DNA of 22,580 bases from Parasitella parasitica (GCA_025201805.1 MU619409.1:28236-50815), one strand, 5' to 3'. Shown: positions 1 to 9,360, counted from the stretch's first letter. Translations and numbers: made by a program. Notes: generated by a model from the letters alone, not told the origin.

Positions 1-18
1 TTCTTTTTTATTGCTCAA

Positions 19-1612
19 ATGAACTCTACAGCTACAGCAGACGCTCTGCAAATCTCGGCAGTCGCTGCTGCAAAATACGTGGCTAAAGGAGTTGGAAGAC
101 TATTCTACATTGTCTCCCCACAAGAAACCACTTTTGCCCACTATAAACAGGTACCCGACTACATTGCAGAGGCCATCCCGTTCTTTGTGCTGACAATCGC
201 CTTGGAGTTTCTGACACTGGCAATCAAGGACGGAGGAAAAGGCCTCAGGAAGCTGCGTCTGTGGGACGCCGGCAGGCTTTCTGTCAATGATGTTGTGGGC
301 AGTATTGGGGTAAGTTTTGTATTCGCTGCAACAGTGAACAAGAAAAAGAGTGCGTAATGCTTTACAGGCAGGCATGCTGCAGCAGTTGAGCAAGTTCTTT
401 ATATACAACATGTCGCTCAATTCCTACTTGTACGTCTACAATCACTTTCGGCTTGCTGACCTGGACCCTACAAAGCTGTGGGTCTGGGTAGCAGGCTTTC
501 TTGCTGTCGATCTCGGATATTACCTGTTTCATCGCGGAGCGCATGAAATCAACCTGTTCTGGGCTGCACATGTAGTAAGTGGGGGCTGGGCGTTTTTTTT
601 TTTTTTTTTTCATATAATATATATATATATGGCGGATTGGTCTTTATAAACACATTGAGATATTTAGGTACATCATTCGTCTGAATACTACAACCAGACA
701 ACGGCTTTGCGTCAGAGCATCTTGCAACCTTACACCTCTTGGATATTTGACCTGCCCAGTGCTCTATTCTTGCCGCCGTCGCTGTATGTTATGCACAAAC
801 AGTTCAACACATTGTTCCAGTACTGGATCCACACCCAAGTCGTTGGCAGTCTGGGACCGCTTGAATACATCATCAACACGCCATCCGCACACCGAGTTCA
901 CCATGGACGCAACCCTTACTGCATCGACAAGAATTACGCCGGCACCCTGATCATTTGGGACATTCTGTTTGGCACATTCGAATTGGAGCGCACGTCTCTG
1001 CTGGGCAAGACTCAAGCCGAGCCCGTTGCGTTTGGACTGACGCACCCCATCAACACATTTGATCCGTTTACTATCCAGTTTCACCATCTCTCGCATGTAC
1101 TAAAGACGTGTTGGTCGACACAAGGCTTCCGAAACAGGCTCAAAGTGCTCTTTTACGGCCCTGGATGGCACGACGATACGCCGAGAACAGGCTTGTTGGA
1201 GGAAATACCACCCATTGCCAAGGACACGCCGCCGCGCAAATACGATCCGTCAGTGTCGCTTGGAATAAACGTGTACGCTGTATTCCACTTTGCGGTGTTG
1301 GTCGTGGTAAATGGCATGGTCTTGGACTATAGCCCAGGGCAGCTCGACTTTTTCGTAGTCTTGGCTGCCACAGCTTACATTTTCGCCACGTTAACTGTTT
1401 TTGGGTGGATATTTGACCTCAAGCCCTATGCCATTGAAAGCGAATTCATTCGATCCGTCTTGGTTTGCGGTGCAATTGAACTTGCCCAGTATAAATCAAT
1501 TCTGCCAAGACAGATGGCCATATTCCAAGTCTTGCAGTTTGTCAGTAGCCTATGGCTCCTGTTGACTCAGAGAAAACAACAAGGAAATCTCAGTAACTGC
1601 AAAACCGAATAA
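19..1612 (+). CDS. AGMO: Alkylglycerol monooxygenase (fatty acid hydroxylase superfamily), 3 exons
   Basis: Exons 19-309, 368-574 and 668-1612 join in frame to a 480-residue protein; both introns (58 and 93 bp) have GTAAGT-like donors and CAG/TAG acceptors. The product matches AGMO, the membrane di-iron, tetrahydrobiopterin-dependent enzyme that cleaves the ether bond of alkylglycerols at the ER. The three histidine clusters are present: HRGAHE (about 152-157), HHSSE (168-172, created exactly by the exon 2/3 junction) and HRVHHGRN (241-248). These are followed by the conserved CIDKNYAG and GLTHPINTF stretches. Several hydrophobic segments lie at about 50-70, 130-150 and 180-205, and the C-terminal third is membrane-rich. 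Length is slightly above the animal enzyme (about 445). Intron 2 carries a T-run and a TA run. The ATG at 19 gives an N-terminus that aligns well, but only 18 bases of upstream sequence are visible. The transcript converges with the P1 gene. Family assignment is strong; substrate is inferred from the family. Confidence 0.93.
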
Positions 1613-1815
1613 AAAATTGCCAAAGGGCATATCTATTTAACCTTTCGCAAGTGACGGAAAGCCTATACAGCAATGAAGGGCTTTCGCCACCACTCTTGCA
1701 CTCTTTCTCTTTACTTTTTTTCTTTCATGGCAAAAAAAAAACCCCCCCTAAAATTACTGGGCAACAGAAATAAACAAGAGCATTTATTAAGTGTTGGATC
1801 GATATATGATTACAT
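1608..1815. terminator. Convergent 3' ends of AGMO (+) and P1 (-)
   Basis: AATAAA occurs on + at 1608-1613 (overlapping the AGMO stop) and at 1769-1774. On - it occurs at 1783-1788, about 30 nt past the P1 stop. The two genes therefore converge with polyadenylation signals within roughly 200 bp. The spacer also holds a run of A followed by a run of C at 1732-1748. No coding sequence is seen here. Confidence 0.55.
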
Positions 1816-2251
1816 TTAATCAAAGAGACCTATGTGGTTAAAAAAAATGAGTCTTTCGCTTGCTTTCATCAAGAGTCAACTCGACTTACCAAAGCCCATA
1901 TCATCGTCGGACTCTTCCTTTTCTTCTACCTTCTCCTCCTCAGCAGGGGCATCAGCAGCACTGCCGGCAGCAGCACCACCAGAGACAGCAGGGCCGGAGC
2001 CAGGGGCACCGACGTTCAAGAGAAGAGCCTTGAGGTCTTGACCAGCGAGGGCCTTGGCATAGAGGGAGAACCAGATGGGCTCAACCTCGACACCAGCGGC
2101 AGCAACCAAAGTTTGGAGCTTATCAGCCTACAAATGCATGCGTAAAATGAGATACATGGTACATCCGTCATTTACCACCACCTACAGTGATTTCAACGTT
2201 GTCATCCTCAAGGATGAGAGCGGCATAGACAACAGCAAGTTCGGCAGACAT
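1816..2251 (-). CDS. RPP1: 60S acidic ribosomal protein P1, 3 exons
   Basis: Exons on the minus strand are 2251-2186, 2127-1890 and 1829-1816, giving 105 residues; the introns are 58 and 60 bp. P1 forms the lateral stalk of the large ribosomal subunit with P0 and P2 and recruits translational GTPases. The N-terminal helical domain begins [17 protein letters not shown], then comes the core with [15 protein letters not shown] Gly/Ala hinge (about 65-80) and an acidic tail follow. The conserved terminus DDDMGFGLFD is completed only by splicing to a 14-nt last exon: the donor GTAAGT splits the Gly codon and the exon supplies Gly-Leu-Phe-Asp-stop. Unspliced RNA would read GKSS and stop. Intron 1 uses donor GTAGGT and acceptor TAG, in phase 0. 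An AATAAA lies 28 nt past the stop. Confidence 0.95.
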
Positions 2252-2880
2252 GATTATAATAGATGGATGTCGCAAGTAACGATTTAACCCGAAGGATACA
2301 AGACGATTAAAGAGTGTCTAATTCTGCTTGACACATGTGGGAATATATAGCAATATTTTCGCCCTGTTAAAAAGTCCGGTTGCTGGCCTGATTATTCCCG
2401 GATCGGAAACGACAGCCTTGATCTGCACCGTCAAAATTCGTGTTGCATTATCAAAAAAAACATGCCGAGCAGCTCTCTTTTTCATTTTACACAGGGAAAC
2501 AGTGCCTCTAGCAAAAGGCAGAGACGGCTATGTGTACCAGCATTTCCCTTGAGAACAAGATGCAAGCACAGCTTCAATAACGTCGATGAGCACACGAGCA
2601 CACGAATACATCAATGCATCGCCTTTAATCCTACGCTACTCTAGCTCGCTCAGACAGCAGCAGGCCATTCCATATCGAAATATAGACACATCAAATCAGA
2701 TATCCGCTATTTTTCTTGGGAACACTGTTTTCCTCTCCTTGTTCACGCACAGCACAGTAAAAGAGCCAATGCTTACAGCATGTTTATATTTGTTCGTCTC
2801 ATGCATTTATTCAAGAATATACCGTCGGTTGTTGCAAAATGATAGTCGAAAAAAAAAAAAGAAGAAAAAAAAAAGCTAAT
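2252..2880. other. Intergenic: P1 promoter side and eL43 3' region
   Basis: About 630 bp without a supported gene. It lies upstream of the P1 start and downstream of the eL43 stop. An AATAAA on - at 2806-2811 (about 70 nt past the eL43 stop) is a plausible polyadenylation signal. An A-rich tract lies at 2849-2875. The open frames here have no recognisable protein character. Confidence 0.5.
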
Positions 2881-3339
2881 TTAGATCTCTGCCAATTCAC
2901 GGAGACGACGGACAGTGGAACGAACAGTGGCAGCAGCAGTAGTGCTGTACAAGCATGTTAGTACGAGCAGATTGCACATGTATGGACAAAACTTACGAGA
3001 CAGTGTAGGCACCGCCAGCCATGGTCTTCTTGCAGCCCTTGCACTTCCAGATACCAACGGCAGTACGCTTGACGGCATCCTTACCGCAGAAGGTACAGGT
3101 GTAGGTGGAATGTTGGGTGATTTCCATCTTCTTTACTGTCTTTCTGAGAGAGGCACCATAACGGGTACCGTATTTACCGGTGATTCCGACTAGACAAGTC
3201 GTTGACATTAGCATCCATGTATCGCGTTGGACCTGGTTCATTTACCTTTCTTTGTGCGCTTAGCCTAATGGTGGTGGATACCGGGCAGTTAGTAGAGTTC
3301 GCTTGCTTTGATTGATGGATGGATGCTGTAACTTACCAT
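2881..3339 (-). CDS. RPL43: 60S ribosomal protein eL43 (L37a), 4 exons
   Basis: Exons on the minus strand are 3339-3337, 3264-3246, 3189-2997 and 2944-2881; they give 92 residues, the usual eL43 length. The first exon is the ATG alone, followed by GTAAGT. The second is 19 nt and encodes AKRTKK plus one base. The protein is a structural component of the large subunit. It continues [17 protein letters not shown] and has the four-cysteine zinc site CTFCGKD...WKCKGCKK at about 39-60. It ends in an Arg-rich helix with RRLRELAEI. Introns are 72, 56 and 52 bp. The last donor (GTAAGT at 2996-2991) sits where the unspliced frame would stop after GAYTVS, and splicing makes the Ser codon across the junction. 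Assignment is certain from sequence; the splice model is frame-consistent at all three junctions. Confidence 0.95.
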
Positions 3340-4018
3340 TATGAATAAGGATAATAAGAGGGGGAAATCAACGGTTCCATTTTGCGAGAAACTGAAATAG
3401 CTCCTGCCGGGGAAAAAAAAAAAAGAAAAAAAAAGAGTCTCTGCTCCGGCTATTACCGATTTATTGGCTGGGAAGAAAGTTCAAGGCAAGTCTGAATATA
3501 ATGATCTCTCTCTCTCTACCTTGACAAACTGTGTCTGCTACATCATCCTTTCAGTGATTGTACAACTTGTATTGTGTGCAATATTTCACGAAAAAAATGC
3601 CACTGCTCGAAAGATGAAGATGTGCAAGTGAACTGATTTGAATTTGCCAATTCTATCTATAGAATTTCACAAGCAAAAAACCTATCACTATTTACGCTAC
3701 CGCGACATCTGTGAGATTGCCTAGCTCTACGGGATGATCTGGGGGGGGGGGGAGGTTGGCTAACCTGGCAGCTATCAATTTTCAAGAAAGCATGCAGGCT
3801 ATTTGTGTCTAGCAATTACCTGTCAATGGAATGGCAGAAATCAGCATTGTAGCTAAAGTTCAAGACAACGTAGCTTTGGACAATGAGCCTGTATCTTTGA
3901 GCCTGCCCACTAGGACTACGACCTCCACAATATCTACCACCAACACAAAAGCCAGGTACAAAAGAGAAGAATTCCCTGATAAAAAGCTACTTGATATCAA
4001 AAGAAGCTTGGGCTTTAT
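3340..4018. other. Intergenic: eL43 promoter side and ClpX 3' region
   Basis: No supported gene. It contains A-rich tracts (3411-3436), a short CT repeat (about 3505-3517) and a run of 12 G at 3741-3752. An AATAAA on - at 4014-4019 overlaps the ClpX stop codon. A + open frame beginning at 3831 runs into the ClpX last exon and is treated as noise. Confidence 0.5.
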
Positions 4019-6008
4019 TTACACGACTGTAACTTGTTGTAAACCTTCAGTCGCATTTGAATCTTCACCGTCATCTTCCGCAATAATCTTGTCGCTCAAG
4101 TGCTTTTGATCTTTACCCAAATAAATAGCTTTTTTCTCGCCAGAAACCACCTTGCTGTTTATAACAACTTGCTCAACGCATGAAGCCGGTGTGTCGTACA
4201 TTGGATCCAACAGCAGATTCTCCTATCAATGGGTGCATTTAGCAACAATAACACGAGCGTCATCTCTCTCTCTCTCGTTACCATGATACGGCGCAATCCT
4301 CTTGCACCCGTCTTTTTTTCCAGTGCCAGTTCAGCTATCTTTCGTAGTGCTGTTTTACTAAATCTAAGATTCACCTTACTCAATGCAAACAAGCCTTGGT
4401 ACTGCTTTAATAGCGAGTTTTTCGGCTCAGTCAGTACTCGCACCAAGTCGTCTATTGTCAGGTTCTCTACAGAAGCAATCACGGGTAATCGGCCAACAAA
4501 TTCAGGGATTAGGCCATACTTGACTAGATCTACAATGTATGCAAAAGAAAGAAAGAAAAAAAAATAAGGAAAAAATGTTGGACTGTGGGATCAGGTCAAA
4601 CCCAATACCTGCTGGTTCCGTCAAGCTGAGAGGGTGCAGAAACTGCTTTTTTCCGCCCAGCAGACTTGATGTAATTTGAATTTTATCATCATCCGAGGCT
4701 TTCATCAAGGCATTGAATCCAATCGACTATGTGGCCATCACTTGCGGTTAGGACATTTGGTTTCCTGCATAATTTCATGCAATTTACATACTCCCTTGTT
4801 CATTCTATCTTGGATAGTCTTGTCCAATCCCACAAAGGCACCGCTTAGAATAAACAGTATGTTGCTAGTGTCTACCGCATACGTTTCTCCTTTTCCACTT
4901 TGGCCGAGCCCACCGTTGCCGGCGCTGTTTCCGCCAGACTGCCCGTTTCCAATAGGGCTGCCTGCCATGCCGCCACGTCTGTTGCTGCTGTTTTGTGAAC
5001 TGCTGCTGCTTGCGCCCTTGTCGGTTACATTGACGATTGTTCCTTCCAACATGCGCAGCAATGACTGCTGTACGCCTTCACCAGAGACATCTCGCGAGGC
5101 AGACATTGAGTCTGATCTCCTAGAGATTTTATCAATTTCGTCGATAAACACGATGCCCGTCTCTGCTCTTTTAACGTCATAGTCGCAAGCTTGAAGCAGT
5201 CTTTGAATCACCAATTCGACGTCTTCGCCTACGTAGCCTGCCTGCGTGAAAGGGGTTGCATCCGACATTGAAAATGGCACTTGCAGTATCTGGGCGAGCG
5301 TTCTAGCCAGTAGCGTTTTCCCTGAGCCAGTCGGGCCGATCAGCATGACATTGCTCTTCTCGTACACTGTAAGATCGTCCGACGCCAGGCTTTGTTTCTT
5401 TTTCAGCTCTTGGGACTTGCTGCGACTGATGGCGGCATTGGAGGTGGTGGTAGGTGGGTTTTCCCAATTCCGGCGCTGATGCTGATGATAATCTCCATTT
5501 GAACTGATTCTTTCTGCAGGAACCAGATCGAGCCCCACGCTTTGAAGAGCCGTATCGTTTGGCAACGAAGGGTGGTGGTGCTCAGCATGCGGCTTATCGT
5601 CGTCATACTGCTCCTGCTCAAGCTGCTGCTGCTGCTGCTGCTCCAATTGGCCGACCAAGTTGGAGCGCACCCGACTGTAGTGGTTGAACACGGCGACTGC
5701 CAGCGTCTTTTTTGCTCTATCTTGGCCGATAACATAGTCATTTAAATGCTTTACAATCTGCTAAAGCGCTTAGTAGCCACCCCAGAGACGCATTAAAAAC
5801 TTACTGTCCTAGGATCGGATACTATCGTCGAATCAAGGTGGTTTGGCCAGTCTGATAGGCTGTTTGCTGACGAGGAAGAGGAAGAGGAAGAGGAGGGGTC
5901 GCCAAAATGAATGCTACTGCTGTAACCACGGTTCGCAGTAAAACTAGCCGACAACACTCTCACGTTAATGGCTTGGATGAGTAATCTGGTATGGCATTTA
6001 TAGAGCAT
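4019..6008 (-). CDS. CLPX: Mitochondrial ATP-dependent unfoldase ClpX, 5 exons
   Basis: Exons on the minus strand are 6008-5805, 5757-4792 (or from 5760), 4726-4609, 4529-4282 and 4222-4019, giving 579 (or 580) residues. ClpX is a hexameric AAA+ unfoldase that feeds the ClpP protease or remodels proteins alone. Residues 1-32 are basic and hydroxylated and look like a mitochondrial presequence; a poly-Ser run follows. Visible motifs are VIGQD (about 77-81), Walker A GPTGSGKT (209-216), the pore loop GYVGEDVE, Walker B FIDEID (272-277), the segment [12 protein letters not shown] (391-394) at the ClpP-contact loop position, [11 protein letters not shown], and sensor-2 region GARGLR (504-509). 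The N-terminal C4 zinc domain of bacterial ClpX is absent. Two low-complexity inserts are seen: Gln/His-rich between FNHYSRVR and Walker A, and Ser/Gly-rich before [11 protein letters not shown]. Intron 1 is very short (44-47 bp) and ends in a tandem TAGCAG acceptor. Confidence 0.93.
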
Positions 6009-6130
6009 GATTTATTACAGTTGAAAAAAAACCAGGCAAAAAAAAAAGAGAAAGAAAGAAAGGATAGTAAAAAGAGAAAGAAAAAGAGAAATGCAAAAAA
6101 AAACCAACACCAATATCATGCCCCTCCTTT
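6009..6130. other. Short A-rich spacer between ClpX start and the acidic-protein gene
   Basis: This 122-bp spacer is the whole space between the ClpX start codon and the stop of the upstream gene. On + it is dominated by AAAG/AAAAAG runs (6022-6103), so on - it is pyrimidine-rich. It must hold the ClpX promoter and the 3' end of the upstream gene. No clear TATA or AATAAA was seen. Confidence 0.4.
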
Positions 6131-7217
6131 TCAGCGTATGACGGCAGGACTATCCACATCTCGCACCTTCAATCTAATTTTGGCAATAACTGTGAGTTTC
6201 TCAAGCATTTTACGCAAAGCTCCTTCTTTGCTTTCCTGCAACTCATCCAGCCAGTCGGGACCGTATATCTCTTCTGCTGCTGCTATGATGTCTCTACACG
6301 ACTTGAAGCCTTGGTCGTCGTCATCGTCATCGTAGGTGGCTGCCGCAAATATAGCCAACGTGGGATTGTACTCTCCATCCGGGTCTAAATAGCGTTTCAG
6401 ATACTCGTCTGAGCAGTGGCTGTATTGGAGTGTAATCAACGCTAGTAGTGCCAAGGTGGATTGCTTTTTGTTATTTGAGCTATCAGTAGACAGCACTGCC
6501 TGCAAATCCTCGAGCCCTGCCTCCAGCAACTTGTTTGCCTCTTCTTCGTCTTCCTGGTTGTCGCCCTCGTCCTCACTAGCGTCACTGCTGCTGTACAGCC
6601 GACCTGTTCGGCCTCTTCTTGTCCTTAGGAATCCGCCTAAATTATGGCTGCTGCTTTCGAACACACGATACAATGTATTAATTTGTCGAAGAATCCGTAT
6701 AATGGCTGCTAAATCCTCGAGGATTTCGCTGTTTGTTCTTAATGCGAGTCGATAAATGTCGGCTCGTGATCTTGAGAAATACTCTGTGATTGTGTCATCG
6801 TCTTCGTCCTCTTGCTCTTGCTCTTGCTCTTGCTCTTGCTCTTGCTCTTGCTCTTGCTCTGGATTGTCTGTGTTTTCGTCATTGTTGCTGGTTATAATAA
6901 CAAAGCTTTCATCGTCTTGCTGACCATCCCCGTCATTGCTGCCGTCCTCGTCTTCCAGCTCGCTTCCCCGGCCGTCGTCGCTCATTTGTCTTTGCAGCAA
7001 TGGCCGTAGCAATGCTCTTCTGGCAAACCTTTGTCGTCCTCTATCCAGGGTCAACAAGCCATTGTCGTCATCGCCTGGAAAATATTCAAATCTCGATGTT
7101 CTGCTGCTTGCGTTGTTTATCTGTTTGTTTTTTTTGTTTTTTTTTGTTTTTTTGTTTTTTTGCTTAGCAAGTCTTTGCATACAGGACCTTCATACTTACG
7201 CTGTGTACAAGAGGCAT
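6131..7217 (-). CDS. Unrecognised highly acidic protein, 2 exons
   Basis: The model is exon 1 at 7217-7200 (MPLVHS) with donor GTAAGT, then exon 2 at 7120-6131, giving 335 residues. I do not recognise the family. The first third is disordered and acidic, with FEYFPGDDDNG, a Gln/Glu alternating tract coded by a CTCTTG-type hexamer (6809-6859) and DEDDD runs. The middle holds a helical block (EDLAAIIRILRQINTLYRVF), an Arg-rich patch (RTRRGRTGR) and another acidic run. The C-terminal 140 residues look folded and helical (STLALLALITLQYSH, YLDPDGEYNPTLAIFAA, AAEEIYGPDWLDEL, LRKMLEKLTVIAKIRLK). No catalytic motif, signal peptide or membrane segment is seen. Alternatively translation starts at 7180 in the A-rich intron region, but the Lys/Asn-rich N-terminus that gives looks like translated intron. 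A real gene is likely; function is unknown. Confidence 0.72.
6809..6859. repeat. CTCTTG-type hexanucleotide microsatellite inside a CDS
   Basis: About eight near-perfect tandem copies of a 6-bp unit (TCTTGC phase on +). On the minus strand they encode alternating Glu-Gln in the acidic protein. The unit is a multiple of 3, so copy-number change would alter length without shifting frame. Confidence 0.9.
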
Positions 7218-7445
7218 TTTTGCTTTTCTTTAATCGGCACTAATTGAAACAAAATGGAGCAAAAGGGAGAGAAAATGAGATTTAAATTATTTTTTATTTT
7301 TATTTACACTACCGTTCTAATAAAGAAAAAGAGAGAAAAAAAGGGAAAGATTGCTGTAGTAAACAAATTGCATAAAAAAACGGTCGGATAAAATGTTTGA
7401 GATTGATGCGCTGCGAAAAGATGAGAAATTTTGGGAATAAACTAT
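7218..7445. promoter_or_regulatory. Spacer: promoter of acidic-protein gene and 3' region of GAR1
   Basis: A + A-rich spacer of 228 bp between the start of one minus-strand gene and the stop of the next. No individual promoter element can be assigned with confidence. TTTATT-like stretches around 7285-7310 could supply AATAAA signals for GAR1 on -. Confidence 0.35.
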
Positions 7446-8265
7446 TTAATAGCCACCACGGCCACCACGGCCTCCACGACCTCCACCGAATCCGCCACGG
7501 CCTCCACGGGCTCCTCCGCGGCCTCCACGATCTCCACCGAACCCGCCACGGCCTCCACGGGCTCCTCCACGGCCACCACGATCTCCACCGAATCCACCAC
7601 GGCCGCCACGAGCAGATCCACCACGGCCGCCACGGGCAGATCCACCACGACCTTGTTGACCGGTTGGCTTGCCGACTAATACTTGCATTAATTAATCAGA
7701 TCAAGGCGTCCTGTTTAATGCTAATACTGTACCTTTTCCAGCTACCTTGGGCTTGGGTAAGAAGCGATCAAGGGGCAGAAGCTTGTCAGTTCCAATGAAA
7801 ACTTTATCATCTGCCTTGAAGGATTTAGCAATCATGCCCTCTTGCATCTTGACAGTAAAGTAGACCTCGTTCAAAGGGCCCAAAATTTCATCCACTTTGC
7901 CAATTTGAGACTTGTTTTCGAGAAAGATAGGTGCATTAAAGTAAGGGATCTTGGCGTTGATTGATTTGCAAACCATTTCTCCTTCACATGCGTGGACAAA
8001 CGAACCCATGGCTACATGGAAACCAACTGGTCAGCATGTTGGAAAATACAAGGCAAATCTCTGCTACTTACGGACAACTTCAGCGGGAGGTCCTTGATTG
8101 AATCCAGCTCCACCAAATCCACCACGGCCTCCACCACGACCTGTCAAAATCATACGTTAATCCAGCATTCACATTTTTCAAATGTGAAAAATAGGTACCT
8201 CCACGGAATCCACCACGGGCACCGCCACGGGCACCGCCACGTTCTCCAAATCCACCTTTACCCAT
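7446..8265 (-). CDS. GAR1: H/ACA ribonucleoprotein complex subunit GAR1, 4 exons
   Basis: Exons on the minus strand are 8265-8199, 8140-8072, 8011-7733 and 7675-7446 (or from 7681), giving about 214-216 residues. GAR1 is a core protein of nucleolar H/ACA snoRNPs, which carry out rRNA pseudouridylation. It has an N-terminal Arg-Gly-Gly region ([15 protein letters not shown]), then [11 protein letters not shown]. The conserved core follows: [45 protein letters not shown] and [14 protein letters not shown] long C-terminal RGG domain ends in RGGY. All introns are 51-60 bp with frame-consistent junctions. The last intron has two in-frame acceptors 6 nt apart (after CAAG or after TTAG), so two isoforms differing by two residues are possible. 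The C-terminal RGG region is built from a repeated 17-residue unit. Confidence 0.94.
7449..7600 (-). repeat. 51-bp coding tandem repeat in the GAR1 RGG tail
   Basis: The unit [17 protein letters not shown] (17 residues, 51 bp) appears twice in tandem, followed by a partial, diverged third copy with GGFGGGRGG. On + it shows as recurring blocks of CCACGGCCTCCACGGGCTCC. It is GC-rich against an AT-rich neighbourhood. Confidence 0.75.
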
Positions 8266-8298
8266 TTTTAATTATGTATCTGATATAAAGAAAGTTGG

Positions 8299-8331
<33 letters not shown>

Positions 8332-8874
8332 TGAAAATATTTTTCTTCTACATCGACCTGATTTACCCAATTCGCCCACTTCGATTGGCTGCCACCGCCA
8401 TCATTGCCCTCTATTTTTGGCCTTCTTTAGGATGGAATATGCCCAGCCAAGCCTCACCCTCGTCACTATACGGTCACTGCAAGTTTGGCATTGCCTTTTG
8501 CCAAGGCAATCTTTTAGTCTGAACTGGATGATGTCTTTTTTAAAATGTTTTATCGCTGGTACACGAATACTAATTATACCTCTTGTATTAATTGTTTTCT
8601 ATACTAATTAAAGAGGTCTGCAAAGCGGTATTTTTTTTTTGTTTTAAATAAACCCCCCAAGTCAATCGATAAAAATTGGCGTTATTTACATTGTAAAAAG
8701 CTTTGTCTTTCAGCGTAATTGACAAAATCATATCAACATACTATGACCTTGGAGCAACTATTTGACATGACACAGACGGCTGCTTGTGGCTAATTTCTTC
8801 TTTTTAAATGGTGATTGGCAATATTTCGACAATATTGAACTTCTCGTATGCGCTCCACTCCACTTGCCAGTTCG
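8266..8874. other. Intergenic: GAR1 promoter side; poly(A) run
   Basis: Upstream of GAR1. It holds a run of about 29 A on + at 8299-8327. A CCAAT-type pentamer, GATTGGCTG on + (ATTGG), lies near 8382 and is a possible promoter element for the minus-strand gene. A 16-codon + frame near 8742 (MTLEQLFDMTQTAACG) has no partner exon that I can find. No gene is supported. Confidence 0.4.
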
Positions 8875-9313
8875 TTACAGGCTTTCTTCTTCCTCATGAC
8901 GTCTTTTCCAGTCTTTGCCTTCGCCTTTGCCTTTGCCTTTGCCTTTGCCTTTGCCTTTGCCTTTGCCTTTGCCTTCAAAGGCATTTACACCATGGTGACG
9001 TCTATTGCATGAACACATTGTTCCTGGTTGCATCGAATTGTATCTGTGCCCTTTGTGGTATCGCTGCACAGGAATTATATTACTTTGCTGCTGGGTGCTC
9101 TTTTGAGACAGACTGCTGGCGAGATGTTGTGTCCCTGTTGTCTCGGCAGGATCTTGCGTTGGCTTCTTTTTCTGATTGTACTTGGCGCTGCGTTTACAAC
9201 ACTTTGGAAATGTTATTGACGATGTGTCAGCGACACTGAGCCTTGGATACCTTCTGTCGCTTTGAAGACAGCTTGGCCCTTTTGTGGTCTTTACATTGAA
9301 AATAGCATTTCAT
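8875..9313 (-). CDS. Doubtful small Lys-rich ORF, possibly 2 exons
   Basis: Low-confidence model. An ATG at 9313 opens MKCYFQCKDHKRAKL. A possible 49-bp intron (donor GTATCC, CTGAC branch-like sequence, acceptor AAAG) would join CCKRSAKYNQKKK. This is followed by a long open frame through QRYHKGHRYNSMQPGTMCSC to a Gly-Lys run coded by a TTTGCC-type hexamer repeat, ending HEEEESL at 8875. The upstream part is open without stops for about 90 codons and looks coding. The repeat makes the other two frames open as well: one of them reads Ala-Lys repeats and then KDVMRKKKACNELASGVERIREV to 8790, which also looks coding. No family is recognised. It could be a non-coding transcript or a decayed gene; the frame through the repeat is undecided. 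Confidence 0.28.
8913..8976. repeat. TTTGCC hexanucleotide microsatellite
   Basis: About nine to ten tandem copies of a 6-bp unit, one end carrying TTCGCC variants. On - it reads Gly-Lys, Ala-Lys or Gln-Arg depending on frame, so it keeps all three frames open and creates spurious long ORFs. Confidence 0.92.
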
Positions 9314-9360
9314 GGTGAAAGTTAATTAAAATACACTTTAATACAAGAAAATAATAATAA

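Noticed and set aside
3831-4109. Plus-strand ORF starting MAEISIVAKVQDN
   Set aside because: It overlaps the last ClpX exon on the other strand, is rich in Ser/Thr low complexity, and has no family character or splice partner.
7031-7247. Plus-strand Phe-rich ORFs
   Set aside because: Translations of the T-rich side of an intron in the acidic-protein gene; no coding character.
8742-8792. Plus-strand mini-ORF MTLEQLFDMTQTAACG
   Set aside because: Only 16 codons; no convincing donor or downstream exon found.
8913-8976. Possible CRISPR-like or satellite array
   Set aside because: It is a simple 6-bp microsatellite with no spacers.
8808-9239. Plus-strand 143-codon ORF with Leu-Cys repeats
   Set aside because: It is held open by the TTTGCC microsatellite; the opposite strand is the better coding candidate.
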